Of a stretch of 64,000 nt of DNA, positions 11,757 through 21,031 are shown in pieces. The position numbers and the translations under genes are program-made. Below the pieces are notes generated by a model. That model saw only the letters and a list, made by a program, of their open reading frames with translations, did not search any database and was not told where the DNA came from. The stretch comes from Roseovarius aestuarii (GTDB lineage: Bacteria; Pseudomonadota; Alphaproteobacteria; Rhodobacterales; Rhodobacteraceae): assembly GCA_027214255.1 (NCBI GenBank), contig JAPWHL010000002.1, positions 248,001 through 312,000 on the forward strand, given 5' to 3'. The stretch's first letter is position 1. Every line of letters begins with the position of its first letter.

Positions 11757-11882
11757 TTACATTGAAACGATATACGCCGCGCCAAAAAGGCCAGCTGCGA
11801 TCGCGCCAAGATAGATCAGGCGATCAACGTTAAGATCAACCAACAGGCCAAGGCCGCGGTATCCGCCGGTAATATTTTGCAT
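11757..11882 (-). CDS. Small single-span membrane protein (41 aa), function unknown
   Basis: A 41-residue frame starting MQNITGGYRGLG with one hydrophobic segment at about 22-40 (LIYLGAIAAGLFGAAYIVS). A good ribosome-binding site, AGGGA, lies about seven bases before ATG 11882. Residues NVDR before the segment place a charge at the membrane edge. It lies between rseP and bamA on the same strand, so a part in outer-membrane assembly or stress response is possible, but this is inferred from position only. A longer in-frame extension upstream to 12038 lacks family-like features and is not used. Confidence 0.6.
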   Translation of the reverse strand: MQNITGGYRGLGLLVDLNVDRLIYLGAIAAGLFGAAYIVSM

Positions 11883-12057
11883 TTGTCTGTCCCTTGACTG
11901 TCCCCTATCGCCCGTCAGGGGCGAGTAGGATTTTTGGTTTCGAAATGCCCTCTCACCGGCACAAGACAGGTAATGCCAAGGCAATATGGCACAAATCAGC
12001 ATCCAAATATGGTAATTTTGTGGCATACACGGATTCATGCGCGCGGCGGGAGCAAAG

Positions 12058-12078
12058 CAGGGGGCACAACGCCCCCTG
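12058..12078 (-). terminator. Hairpin downstream of rseP
   Basis: CAGGGGGC (12058-12065) and GCCCCCTG (12071-12078) form a perfect 8-bp stem with a 5-base loop, 43 bases after the rseP stop. On the minus strand it is followed by CTTTGCT rather than a true T-run, so it is a weak terminator or an mRNA 3'-end stabiliser. Confidence 0.5.
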
Positions 12079-12121
12079 CCCTAACGTCAGTGCCCACAGT
12101 GCAATTTTGCCAGCGCCGCCT

Positions 12122-13483
12122 TTAGGGACAGAAGATATCGTTGGTCAGGGCAAAAGCCATCATGCCAAGGATCAGGGCCAGCCCTGCCGCCATCAAGATG
12201 CGCAACGCCTTGTCGCTGGGTGGTTTACCCGCCACGGCCTCATAAGCATAAAACACCAGATGCCCCCCATCCAGAACCGGAATTGGAAAGAGGTTCAGCA
12301 GGCCCACAGCGGTCGACAGGACAGCGATAAACCAAATAAAGCTTTCGGCGCCCTGACTGGCCATTGCGCCTGACACTTGCGCAATGCCGATGGGGCCGGA
12401 CATGTTACAGCTGCTGATCGCACCGGTGATCATGTGATAAAGCCCCGAAAGCGAGCTGCTCATCACCGACCAAGTCTGCTCTGCCCCCCCGGCGAGGGCG
12501 GCACCGGGGCCTAAACGTTCGGTTCCCGGCTCAAAGGCCAGACCACCTGCGATGCCGATCCGCCATTGAGTCTCAAAACCACCATCTGGCTGGGGTTCGT
12601 CAACGCGGCGTGGCGCCAGAACAAATTCCAAAATCTCACCGTCGCGCCAAACGTCCAGTTGCAAGGCCTGACCGTCCGAGGATTCGACGCCCTCTTTCAA
12701 CTGGTTAAACGCAACAATCGGCGCGCCATCCATGGCGACAATCACATCCCCGGCCTGAAGGTCGATATCATAAGCCGCCGATTGCGGGGCCAGTCGTGAA
12801 ATCAGAGGGGGCGTCGGATGCGGGCCGGGGACGGTGATTGCCTGCCCGTCGCGCAAAACGCGATAGTCCATCAGCGCGCTCAATGGGAGCTGTGCATCAA
12901 ACGCTTTGAAGCCCTCGCTATCGTCCATTGATGGGACCGGCACGCCCGCAACCTCCAACAATTGGTCACCGGGCTGCAATGCCACGCCCTGCACGGGCAG
13001 CGGCTTTAACGTGCCAATGCTCAGCGGGTCGCTTGTTTTGCCTTGGGTCATCATGACCGCTGCGAAAATCGCAATCGACAGAATAAAGTTGAAAACCGGC
13101 CCTGCCGCCACCGTGGCCGTACGCGCCCAAAGCGGCGCTCCGTGCATTGTTTGACGCAGGCGGGCGGGGTCCACCTCGGCGATCTCGGCCATTGCCGCAC
13201 CGTCCTTGCCGCTGGCCGCGCTGGAATCACCCAGAAACTTGACATAGCCGCCGAATGGCAACGCAGCGAATTGCCAACGGGTGCCATGTTTGTCGACGCG
13301 TGAAAACAGAACCGGACCAAAGCCCAGACTAAACACCTCGGCCTTGATCCCGGACCAACGGCCGACGATGTAATGGCCATATTCATGGATTGCCACGATC
13401 ACCGACAGGGCAACAACAAAGGCAAGCAAGGTCATGGCAACACCGCCAAACTGCGGAAGAAGTGCGGAAAGGTCCAAAGTCAT
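12122..13483 (-). CDS. rseP: RIP metalloprotease RseP (site-2 protease)
   Basis: Inner-membrane zinc protease that cleaves anti-sigma factors and other membrane proteins within the bilayer. The 453-aa product has the zinc motif HEYGH at residues 33-37 in the first transmembrane helix, FGGYVKF, two PDZ-like regions (about 160-330) and the distal PIPVLDGGHL motif that supplies the third zinc ligand. Several C-terminal hydrophobic helices follow. It lies 52 bases after dxr on the same strand, in the usual dxr-rseP-bamA order. Confidence 0.96.
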   Translation of the reverse strand: MTLDLSALLPQFGGVAMTLLAFVVALSVIVAIHEYGHYIVGRWSGIKAEVFSLGFGPVLFSRVDKHGTRWQFAALPFGGYVKFLGDSSAASGKDGAAMAEIAEVDPARLRQTMHGAPLWARTATVAAGPVFNFILSIAIFAAVMMTQGKTSDPLSIGTLKPLPVQGVALQPGDQLLEVAGVPVPSMDDSEGFKAFDAQLPLSALMDYRVLRDGQAITVPGPHPTPPLISRLAPQSAAYDIDLQAGDVIVAMDGAPIVAFNQLKEGVESSDGQALQLDVWRDGEILEFVLAPRRVDEPQPDGGFETQWRIGIAGGLAFEPGTERLGPGAALAGGAEQTWSVMSSSLSGLYHMITGAISSCNMSGPIGIAQVSGAMASQGAESFIWFIAVLSTAVGLLNLFPIPVLDGGHLVFYAYEAVAGKPPSDKALRILMAAGLALILGMMAFALTNDIFCP

Positions 13484-13535
13484 ATCCTGTTCTGCCCGGC
13501 TCTGAGACGGGTCTTGTTGTTAAGCACCGCGCATC

Positions 13536-14696
13536 TTAGGCGGCGACCTGTTGGTCAAGGTGTTGGCGTGTAAGGTGGTCTGCCCGCGCCACGGTTTCAA
13601 GCGTGACATCCGATCCATCCGCCATTTGCGGCCCCATCACGTCAAGTGCGCGGGAAACTTGTTGGCTCATCCCGACGAAATCGACATGCCCGGCTATAAA
13701 ATGATCCAGCGCACGCTCTTTGGCTGCATTGAACACCGCTCCGGACAGCCCGCCCGCGTCCATGACCTGACGGGCCATGCCCAAGGCAGGATAGCGCGCC
13801 ACGTCCGGCGCGCTGAATTCCAACGTTCCGATCTGCGCCAGATCCAATCGCTCCACCGGCAGATCACGGCGGATAGGCCAATGCAGTGCATAGCCGATGG
13901 CGTGACGCATATCCGGCGGGCCAACATGGGCCATCAAGGCTCCATCACGGAAACCGACCAATGCATGCACCAACGATTGAGGATGCACCAGCACTTCGAT
14001 CTGATCCGGTGAAAATCCAAAAAACTCTTTGGTCTCAATAACCTCAAGCGCCTTGTTGAACATGGACGCGCTATCAATGGTGATCCGCTGCCCCATCGTC
14101 CAATTCGGATGGCTCGACGCCTGCTCGACCGTTGCATGTGCCAGGTCGGCCAAGGGCCAATCGCGAAATGCGCCGCCAGATGCGGTAATGATCACGCGGT
14201 TCGCCTCAGCGATGTCTTCGCCAACCAATGCCTGAAATACAGCGGAATGTTCGCTGTCAACGGGCAGAATACGCGCACCACGCGCCTTGGCTGTGGCCAG
14301 CAACAAAGGCCCCGCCGTGACCAGCGATTCCTTATTGGCCAGTGCCAGTGTCGATCCATTTTGCAATGCGGCCATGCCCGGTGCCAGCCCCGCAACTCCA
14401 ACGATGGCCGACATGATCCAGTCAGCCGGACGGGAGGCGGCCTCGATCAAGGCGGCCTCTCCTGCTGCGGCTTCGACCGAGCTGCCCGCCAGTGCATCAC
14501 GCAGATCATTTAGACGTTCGGGATGCGCGGTAACGGCAATCTCGGCATTGAACGCAATCGCATCCGCCGCCAGTTGCGCGATATTTCCCGCCCCCGTCAA
14601 GGCAACCACGTGATAATCGGCGCGCGCGCGCCCTATCAAATCCAGCGTGTTTTGCCCGATCGAGCCCGTGGCCCCCAGAATACTGATCCGCCTCAT
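13536..14696 (-). CDS. dxr: 1-deoxy-D-xylulose-5-phosphate reductoisomerase Dxr
   Basis: Second step of the non-mevalonate isoprenoid pathway (DXP to MEP, NADPH-dependent). The 386-aa product starts MRRISILGATGSIGQNT (Rossmann fold) and carries LANKESLVTAG, the metal/substrate block LPVDSEHSAVFQAL, ITASGGAFRDWP and HPNWTMGQRITIDSA. ATG 14696 overlaps the cdsA stop by four bases; a longer start at 14726 would lie inside cdsA. Its product pathway feeds UppS, encoded two genes upstream. Confidence 0.97.
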   Translation of the reverse strand: MRRISILGATGSIGQNTLDLIGRARADYHVVALTGAGNIAQLAADAIAFNAEIAVTAHPERLNDLRDALAGSSVEAAAGEAALIEAASRPADWIMSAIVGVAGLAPGMAALQNGSTLALANKESLVTAGPLLLATAKARGARILPVDSEHSAVFQALVGEDIAEANRVIITASGGAFRDWPLADLAHATVEQASSHPNWTMGQRITIDSASMFNKALEVIETKEFFGFSPDQIEVLVHPQSLVHALVGFRDGALMAHVGPPDMRHAIGYALHWPIRRDLPVERLDLAQIGTLEFSAPDVARYPALGMARQVMDAGGLSGAVFNAAKERALDHFIAGHVDFVGMSQQVSRALDVMGPQMADGSDVTLETVARADHLTRQHLDQQVAA

Positions 14697-15487
14697 ACCA
14701 GCCCCGAAATCAGTCCCAGTGGCCACAGCAGGGCAACCAGCAGCGCAGCGCCCAGCATGGCATCAAACCGATCCAGCACGCCTCCGTGCCCCGGTATCAG
14801 GTTCGAGCTGTCCTTGACGCCCATCTTGCGTTTGATCCAGCTTTCCCAGATGTCGCCCATTTGCCCGGCCAGCGCCACGGCAATGGACACAAGCGCCAAG
14901 CTGATTCCAGCGTTCAGAACCAGCGCAAAGATCAAACCGATGATCGCGGCCCCCAGCCAGCCAGCGGCGGTACCGGACCACGTTTTTTTAGGGCTAATTG
15001 CAGGCCAGAACTTCGGCCCGCCCAGTTTGCGACCGGCGAAATATCCGGCTACATCCGACGCCACAACGATACAGATCACCCACAAAATCCAGCCCAGTCC
15101 GGCGGTCTCGCGCAGCAGCACCATCGTATGGCACGCCAACAGGATCGCCGCCGCGAAACACCCATACAAAACCTTATGCGCAGGCATTTGTCCTGCACCA
15201 ACGACCGCTGCGGCAATCAAAAGGGGCAACACTGTCAGGCCCGGCAAGACCGACGCCAGTGCCAGTGCACCGCCCCCCAGCGCGCCCAGCATCAGTGCAC
15301 GGCCCTGCGACAGATCCAAAGCGCCCATCATGCGTGACAGTTCCCACACCATCGCCCCGCCCAGCACCCAGACGCCCGCCGCAAACCATGCGCCCCCGGC
15401 CCACAATCCTGCGAGCGCAACCACTATCATTACTGCCGCAGATATCAATCGCGGCACCAGATCGCTCCATTGGGTAGTGTCGTTCAT
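14693..15487 (-). CDS. cdsA: Phosphatidate cytidylyltransferase CdsA
   Basis: Makes CDP-diacylglycerol from phosphatidate and CTP, the branch point for phospholipid synthesis, at the inner membrane. The 264-aa product is mostly hydrophobic, with about seven or eight membrane segments, and ends with the CDP-diglyceride synthetase signature SWIKRKMGVKDSSN followed by PGHGGVLDRFD. It overlaps uppS upstream and dxr downstream by four bases each (ATGA), so translation is coupled. Confidence 0.95.
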   Translation of the reverse strand: MNDTTQWSDLVPRLISAAVMIVVALAGLWAGGAWFAAGVWVLGGAMVWELSRMMGALDLSQGRALMLGALGGGALALASVLPGLTVLPLLIAAAVVGAGQMPAHKVLYGCFAAAILLACHTMVLLRETAGLGWILWVICIVVASDVAGYFAGRKLGGPKFWPAISPKKTWSGTAAGWLGAAIIGLIFALVLNAGISLALVSIAVALAGQMGDIWESWIKRKMGVKDSSNLIPGHGGVLDRFDAMLGAALLVALLWPLGLISGLV

Positions 15488-16212
15488 CCTGATACCGCCC
15501 CGAACCGGCGATCGCGCTTGCCATAACCGGCAACCACCTCGGCAAAAACATCGCGGGTGAAATCAGGCCAGAGCGTGTCGATAAATTCGTATTCCGCATA
15601 GGCCGATTGCCAGAGCAGAAAGTTGGAAATCCTTGCCTCGCCGCTGGTGCGGATCACCAGATCGGGATCGGGCAAAACGTGGGTATCCAGAAAACGCGTC
15701 AGCGTGTCCTCGTTCACATCCGCAGGGTCCAGCCCGCCTTCGGCCACCTCATAGGCCAGACGTTGAATGGCGCGGGCCACCTCATCGCGACTGCCATAGT
15801 TCAACGCGATGGTCAGATGAACCAAATCGTTTCCGGCCGTCAGTTCTTCCAGTTCGTCCATCAGCTTGATCAGCTTGTCATCCAGCCGAACGCGATCCCC
15901 GATAAACCGTACACGCACACCTTCGTCACGCAGGGCGCGGGCCTCTTTGGTGATATAGCGGCGAAACAGACTCATCAGCCCGGCGACTTCGGTCTGTGTG
16001 CGTTTCCAGTTCTCGGTGGAAAAGGCAAATATCGTCAGATACTTGATCCCCAGATCGGGACAGGCGTTCACCACTTCGCGCACACGTTTGGCACCGGCAT
16101 GGTGCCCAAACAGACGCGGACGCCCCCGCGCCCGGGCCCAGCGACCGTTGCCGTCCATGATGACGGCCACATGGCGGGGTCCACCCGTCGTCGGGGATGC
16201 CGCGTCAGTCAT
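15484..16212 (-). CDS. uppS: Di-trans,poly-cis-undecaprenyl-diphosphate synthase (UppS)
   Basis: Elongates farnesyl diphosphate with isopentenyl units to the C55 lipid carrier for cell-wall and O-antigen synthesis. The 242-aa product has the catalytic Asp20 in VAVIMDGNGRWA, the region FSTENWKR, ALNYGSRDE and the signature DLVIRTSGEARISNFLLWQ. The chosen start, ATG 16212, overlaps the frr stop by one base (TGATG); a start at 16272 would lie inside frr. It overlaps cdsA by four bases. Confidence 0.96.
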   Translation of the reverse strand: MTDAASPTTGGPRHVAVIMDGNGRWARARGRPRLFGHHAGAKRVREVVNACPDLGIKYLTIFAFSTENWKRTQTEVAGLMSLFRRYITKEARALRDEGVRVRFIGDRVRLDDKLIKLMDELEELTAGNDLVHLTIALNYGSRDEVARAIQRLAYEVAEGGLDPADVNEDTLTRFLDTHVLPDPDLVIRTSGEARISNFLLWQSAYAEYEFIDTLWPDFTRDVFAEVVAGYGKRDRRFGAVSG

Positions 16213-16775
16213 CAGACCTGCATGATCTCGGCCTGTTTCGTTTCCAGCAGGCTGTCGACATTGCCGATCCACGTATTGGTCAGGTCCTGCACCTCGGTTT
16301 CCCAGAACTTCTGATCGTCCTCGGACATACCGTCATTCTTGGCCTTTTTGATCTGGTCCATACCGTCGCGACGGATGTTGCGAATGGCGACGCGGGCGTG
16401 CTCGGCGTATTGCGATGCCACTTTGGTCAACTCGCGGCGACGCTCCTCGTTCAGCTCGGGAATGGGCAGCATGATGATCGTACCATTCATTTGAGGGTTA
16501 ATCCCCAAACCACTGTTACGGATAGCCTTTTCGACCTTATTAACCAGACCTTTGTCCCAGACATTGATCGTAACCATGCGTGGTTCTGGAACGTTGACCG
16601 TCCCGACCTGATTCAGCGGAGTCATCTGCCCGTAGGCATCCACCATCACGGGCTCCAGAATCGAGGCGCTTGCCCGCCCGGTCCGCAACGACGCGAATTC
16701 CGTCCTTAGCGAGGCGATGGCACCTTCCATACGGCGTTCCATATCGCTTGTATCAATTTCAATGTCGTCAGCCAT
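16212..16775 (-). CDS. frr: Ribosome recycling factor
   Basis: Splits post-termination ribosomes together with EF-G. The 187-aa product is full length for the family, with the N-terminal helix [15 protein letters not shown], the domain II block [17 protein letters not shown] and the C-terminal helix [16 protein letters not shown]. It lies 75 bases after pyrH and overlaps uppS by one base. The pyrH-frr-uppS order is widely conserved. Confidence 0.97.
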   Translation of the reverse strand: MADDIEIDTSDMERRMEGAIASLRTEFASLRTGRASASILEPVMVDAYGQMTPLNQVGTVNVPEPRMVTINVWDKGLVNKVEKAIRNSGLGINPQMNGTIIMLPIPELNEERRRELTKVASQYAEHARVAIRNIRRDGMDQIKKAKNDGMSEDDQKFWETEVQDLTNTWIGNVDSLLETKQAEIMQV

Positions 16776-16850
16776 GTCTGTGGTTCCTCTGCAAACTTGC
16801 TTGCGCGCGGGCGGCGGGCTGCCCTCTGTGCCGGTTGAGCGGTTCTAGCG

Positions 16851-17582
16851 TCAGCCATGCACGGTTGTATAGGTGCCTTCACCGGCAAGGATCCCCTTGA
16901 ATCCCCCCGGTTCGTCCAATGAAAAGACGATGATGGGCAGGTTGTTGTCACGCGCCAATGCAATGGCGCTGGCATCCATAACTTGAAGGTGTTTGGCCAG
17001 CACGTCGTCATAACTAATACGGTCAAACCGCACGGCATCCTCGTGTTTCACCGGATCTTTATCATAGACACCGTCCACTTTGGTGCCTTTCAGGATCGCC
17101 TGACACGCCATTTCATTGGCTCGCAATGTGGCGGCCGTGTCGGTGGTGAAATAGGGGTTGCCGGTGCCCGCAGCAAAGATGCAGACGCGTTTTTTCTCAA
17201 GGTGGCGCACGGCGCGACGGCGAATGTATGGCTCGGCCACCTCGTCCATGCGAATGGCGCTGATCACGCGGCAAAACACACCCAGTTCCTCCAGCGCGCT
17301 TTGCATGGCCAGCGCATTCATGACTGTGGCCAGCATGCCCATGTAGTCCGCTGTCGTGCGTTCCATGCCCTGCGCGCTGCCGGACAATCCGCGAAAGATA
17401 TTCCCGCCCCCGATCACCATGCAGATCTCGACACCCAAGTCATGCACCACTTTCACTTCGCGTGCGATCCGCTCGACAGTCGGGGGATGCAGGCCATAGC
17501 CAGCGTCGCCCATCAGAGCCTCGCCCGAAATCTTCAACATGACCCGTTGATAGGTGGTTTTCGACGTGGCGCTGTCTGTCAT
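16851..17582 (-). CDS. pyrH: Uridylate kinase PyrH
   Basis: Hexameric UMP kinase making UDP for pyrimidine nucleotide supply. The 243-aa amino-acid-kinase-fold protein has [15 protein letters not shown], the glycine-rich [10 protein letters not shown], the UMP-site region [14 protein letters not shown], and [19 protein letters not shown] 17582 starts a typical roseobacter N-terminus (MTDS); the in-frame start at 17645 would add 21 residues unlike the family. It is the first gene of the envelope/translation cluster. The 262 bp before it, shared with the divergent miaA, must hold the promoter. Confidence 0.96.
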   Translation of the reverse strand: MTDSATSKTTYQRVMLKISGEALMGDAGYGLHPPTVERIAREVKVVHDLGVEICMVIGGGNIFRGLSGSAQGMERTTADYMGMLATVMNALAMQSALEELGVFCRVISAIRMDEVAEPYIRRRAVRHLEKKRVCIFAAGTGNPYFTTDTAATLRANEMACQAILKGTKVDGVYDKDPVKHEDAVRFDRISYDDVLAKHLQVMDASAIALARDNNLPIIVFSLDEPGGFKGILAGEGTYTTVHG

Positions 17583-17844
17583 CTGGTGTGCTCTGAATTT
17601 GGGGGCCGGAACAAGGTCCGGGGGATTGGCCGCAAAATGCTCCAAAAGAGGGCCAAGTTCAATCCGTTAAAGTCGGCTTGGCCGGAAGTGCGCGTTCCTG
17701 CGCAGTCCCACATACCGCATAGTCGATCATGGAGCTTTGTAAAAGGACGGGCAATGCCGCGGTTCGCTGTTGCGGGCAAGTGGCGCGCGAACAAGCCCGG
17801 CGCGGGGTCTTTGCGTCGGCCAGCAAACCGATTACACAACCCGC

Positions 17845-18726
17845 ATGTGGACTGACCTTTCCCTTGATCCCGCCCTGCCCGTTCTGATCGCCGGTCCGAC
17901 CGCGTCCGGCAAGTCTGCGTTGGCGTTAGAGATTGCTGCGCGGCAAGGCGGGGTAATCGTAAATGCCGATTCCTTACAAGTGTTTGCAAATTGGCGCATT
18001 CTGTCCGCCCGCCCCTCGCGCGTCGACGAATCCGTCGCCCCCCATCATCTGTATGGGCATATTCCCTTTGACGGGGCATATTCCGTTGGCCATTGGTTGC
18101 GAGACGTCGCACCGTTTCTAACGCAGGGCGCACGGCCGATCATTGTCGGGGGAACGGGTCTATATTTTTCTGCCCTGACCGAAGGGCTAGCCGACATTCC
18201 GGCGATCCCAGCCGATATCCGCGCCGAGGCTGATTCCCTGCGCTCATCCGGCAAGGTCGATCAGATGATCACCGCGCTGGACTGTAAAACCCGTGAGCGG
18301 ATAGACACGGCCAACCCGATGCGCGTGCAACGCGCCTGGGAGGTTCAGCGCAGCACCGGACGCGGATTGGCGGATTGGCAGGATGACACACCGCCGCCGC
18401 TATTGCCGCTGGACACGACGCACTCTCTGGTATTGGACGCCCCTCGTGAGTGGCTGAATGACCGGATCGCCCGCAGGTTTCACCAAATGCTGGACCAAGG
18501 CGCATTGGACGAGGCACGCGCCAACCTGCCCGATTGGAACCCAAACCACCTCAGCGCCAAGGCCATTGGCGCACCCGAACTGATAGCCCATCTTCGCGGG
18601 GAAATCGACTTGACCCAAGCGACCGATCGCGCCACGATTGCCACACGTCAGTTCGCCAAGCGTCAGCGCACGTGGTTTCGCGCGAGGATGAAAAATTGGC
18701 GATGGATCACACCAGCCGGGGCATAG
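17845..18726 (+). CDS. miaA: tRNA dimethylallyltransferase MiaA
   Basis: Adds an isopentenyl group to A37 of tRNAs reading UNN codons. The 293-aa product has the P-loop [22 protein letters not shown], the block DGAYSVGHW and [14 protein letters not shown], then [13 protein letters not shown] near the C-terminus. I chose ATG 17845 (MWTDLSLDP) because the P-loop then lies at the usual distance; an in-frame start at 17770 adds 25 residues without family character. It diverges from pyrH. Confidence 0.94.
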   Translation: MWTDLSLDPALPVLIAGPTASGKSALALEIAARQGGVIVNADSLQVFANWRILSARPSRVDESVAPHHLYGHIPFDGAYSVGHWLRDVAPFLTQGARPIIVGGTGLYFSALTEGLADIPAIPADIRAEADSLRSSGKVDQMITALDCKTRERIDTANPMRVQRAWEVQRSTGRGLADWQDDTPPPLLPLDTTHSLVLDAPREWLNDRIARRFHQMLDQGALDEARANLPDWNPNHLSAKAIGAPELIAHLRGEIDLTQATDRATIATRQFAKRQRTWFRARMKNWRWITPAGA

Positions 18727-18860
18727 GAAACGCCCGTTTGGCGCGTGCGCGCCATTGACGATTGCCGTTACTTTATCAACTTATTTTGACCAAATTTCAT
18801 CGCTAGACTGCGACGACTTGTCTTTTCGCAACCATTTCACCGATCTCAGGGAGTCTCTTG

Positions 18861-19652
18861 GTGGAGCAACGCGCGCAGATCATGACCCTTGCGCAATGGG
18901 CGCGCGGCACGGCTTGGCGGCTGGAGCTACCGCACAGCCTGACCGCCCACGCCCTGATCTGGATCACACGCGGTCAAGCACGCGCCATGGTCGAGGGGCT
19001 GCGCCGCGGTGTCGGGGCACATAACGCTCTGACCATCCCCGCGGGCGCGCTGTTTTCACTGGATCTGGGGACCGCATGTTATGGTCAGGTTTGCCTCATT
19101 CCGCCTGGTGGACCGGCCTTGATGCCTGACCGCCCGCAACATCTTCGCATCCGCGAGGTACAAGCCCAGACCGAACTGACCGGCCTTCTGGATGCGTTAC
19201 AACGCGAATCCCGCGAAGCCCGCCCATTTCACGATGAAGCGATGAGCGCGCAGGCCGCAATGATCACCGTCTGGCTGCGCCGGGCCATGATCGCGCATGA
19301 AACCGCCACGGAGCCCACCGCCGCTGAACGGCTGGTTATGGCCTATTCAGCCCTGATCGAACAAGAGTATCGCAGCGGAAGACCAATGGCAGAGTACGCG
19401 CGGGATCTGGGTGTGACCCCCACACATTTGACACGCAGCTGTAAGGGCTGTTCAGGTCTGACCGCCGCCGATCTTCTGACGCAGCGCTGTCTGCACACAG
19501 CGCGGGACATGCTGGAGGACGGAACAGACGCCGTTCAGATGGTCGCAGCGCAGCTTGGATTCCGTTCGCCCGCGTATTTTTCAAGGTTTATCTTACATCA
19601 CACAGGGCTTAGCCCCTCTGCCCTACGCAAGAAAGCTCAGGACAAGCGCTAA
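18861..19652 (+). CDS. AraC-family transcriptional regulator
   Basis: A 263-aa protein with an AraC-type N-terminal cupin-like region (about 10-100, ALIWITRGQARAMVEG) and a C-terminal double helix-turn-helix (about 160-260: MAEYARDLGVTPTHLTRSC, then VAAQLGFRSPAYFSRFI). The second helix motif FRSPAYFSRF matches the AraC signature, so DNA binding is likely. GTG 18861 has AGGGAG seven bases upstream; TTG 18858 and ATG 18882 are alternatives. Its ligand and targets are unknown; the neighbours miaA and a transglycosylase give no clue. Confidence 0.85.
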   Translation: MEQRAQIMTLAQWARGTAWRLELPHSLTAHALIWITRGQARAMVEGLRRGVGAHNALTIPAGALFSLDLGTACYGQVCLIPPGGPALMPDRPQHLRIREVQAQTELTGLLDALQRESREARPFHDEAMSAQAAMITVWLRRAMIAHETATEPTAAERLVMAYSALIEQEYRSGRPMAEYARDLGVTPTHLTRSCKGCSGLTAADLLTQRCLHTARDMLEDGTDAVQMVAAQLGFRSPAYFSRFILHHTGLSPSALRKKAQDKR

Positions 19653-19681
19653 CCTGACGGCCAGACTCAACACAGGGCGGC

Positions 19682-20272
19682 TTAGCTGCCCCAGATAACC
19701 TTGACGTAATTCTTGGTTTCACGGAACGGCGGAACGCCGCCGTATTTCTTCACCGCACCCGGGCCGGCATTATACGCCGCCAGCGCCAACCGCCACGAAC
19801 CGAATTCGCGATACTGCATCGACAGATAACGTGCGCCGCCTTCCAGATTCTGACGTGGATCATGCGGATCGACACGCAGCACCTTCGCCGTATCTGGCAT
19901 CAGCTGCGCCAGACCAATCGCGCCCTTATGCGACAGGGCCGTTGGCTTCCAGCCTGATTCCTGCTGGACCAGACGTAGGAACAAATCTTCGGGAACATCG
20001 TACTTGCGCGCCGCAGCCTTGGCCATCTTCAGGAACTCGCCCCGATACGCGCCTGTATAGGCCTTGTTCGCCGAGTCGCCCCATTTGGTCGGTGTGTTGA
20101 TTTTTTGCGGTTGCAAGCGCACCGACGCCTTGTATTGCGTGGCCGCGCGCGTATCCAGTACACTTGTCTGGGTCGCGAAGACCTTGCTTCGGCTTTTTGT
20201 CGATAGGATATCGGCCATTCCGGCCTGAGCCCCGAGGGTCAACGCAATAGCAGCGCAAAACAAGCGTTTCAT
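19682..20272 (-). CDS. Lytic transglycosylase, SLT domain
   Basis: Probable periplasmic enzyme cleaving peptidoglycan between MurNAc and GlcNAc. The 196-aa precursor has a signal peptide ([20 protein letters not shown]) and an SLT family-1 domain at about 85-190 with the catalytic Glu in [10 protein letters not shown], then [10 protein letters not shown] and [17 protein letters not shown] chose ATG 20272 because the signal peptide starts there; 20296 would add eight residues. It diverges from ssb and is single-gene. Confidence 0.9.
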   Translation of the reverse strand: MKRLFCAAIALTLGAQAGMADILSTKSRSKVFATQTSVLDTRAATQYKASVRLQPQKINTPTKWGDSANKAYTGAYRGEFLKMAKAAARKYDVPEDLFLRLVQQESGWKPTALSHKGAIGLAQLMPDTAKVLRVDPHDPRQNLEGGARYLSMQYREFGSWRLALAAYNAGPGAVKKYGGVPPFRETKNYVKVIWGS

Positions 20273-20453
20273 ACGATAAAATGTCCCAGTCCCCATTGCG
20301 CGCCACTATAGCGATTCCTAATGCATTCGCCACCCTTCAGGCTTTGATCGGCAACATATTGCGCTTTTTCTGTAATTTTTAACCTTCCCTTCACCGTCCT
20401 GCGATGGTGTAACCACGCAAACACCGATTTTTCAGACGATCAGGGAGACAACG

Positions 20454-20984
20454 ATGGCCGGTTCAGTGAACAAGGTAATTCTTATTGGAAATCTGGGCCG
20501 CGACCCCGAAGTGCGCACGTTTCAGAACGGCGGCAAGGTCTGCAACCTGCGGATCGCCACTTCCGAGAATTGGAAAGATAAAAGCACCGGCGAGCGCCGC
20601 GAGCGTACAGAATGGCACTCGGTCGCAATCTTTAACGATGGCCTTGTGCGGATTGCCGAGCAATACCTGCGCAAAGGATCCAAAGTGTATATCGAGGGCC
20701 AATTGCAAACCCGCAAATGGCAGGATCAATCCGGCGCGGACCGCTATTCAACCGAAGTGGTTTTGCAAGGATTCGGCGGTACGTTGACCATGCTGGATGG
20801 CCCAAGCGGCGGCGGCGGTGGCGGTGATCGCGGCGGCGACCGTGGTGGATATTCGGGCGGCGGGAATGATGACCGGTTTGGCGGCGGCGGAAATGACGGC
20901 GGCTATGGTGGCGGTCCATCGGGTGGTGGCGGTGGCGGTGGAAGCGCGCCGTCGCGTGACTTTGACGACGAAATCCCGTTTTAA
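20454..20984 (+). CDS. ssb: Single-stranded DNA-binding protein Ssb
   Basis: Coats single-stranded DNA in replication, recombination and repair. The 176-aa product has an OB-fold at about 5-110 ([39 protein letters not shown]), a long Gly-rich linker (about 117-165) and the acidic protein-interaction tip DDEIPF. AGGGAG lies upstream of ATG 20454. I saw no SOS box in the intergenic region with the transglycosylase gene, unlike recA. Confidence 0.97.
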   Translation: MAGSVNKVILIGNLGRDPEVRTFQNGGKVCNLRIATSENWKDKSTGERRERTEWHSVAIFNDGLVRIAEQYLRKGSKVYIEGQLQTRKWQDQSGADRYSTEVVLQGFGGTLTMLDGPSGGGGGGDRGGDRGGYSGGGNDDRFGGGGNDGGYGGGPSGGGGGGGSAPSRDFDDEIPF

Positions 20985-21031
20985 GCCGAAATTTAACGGC
21001 AATTTAATATCCATGCACCTCACTGAGGCGC

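Noticed and set aside
17579..18133. Minus-strand frame overlapping pyrH upstream region and miaA
   Set aside because: It is antisense to the conserved MiaA P-loop region and has an Arg-rich, shadow-type composition.
18740..18753. GGCGCG-TG-CGCGCC palindrome after miaA
   Set aside because: Short alternating GC palindromes are frequent in this GC-rich genome; no T-run follows and no regulator site is recognised.
20993..21008. TTAA-N7-TTAAT between ssb and the acyltransferase as a CtrA box
   Set aside because: It lacks the conserved terminal C and lies in a short AT-rich gap where such matches are likely by chance; kept only as a weak possibility.
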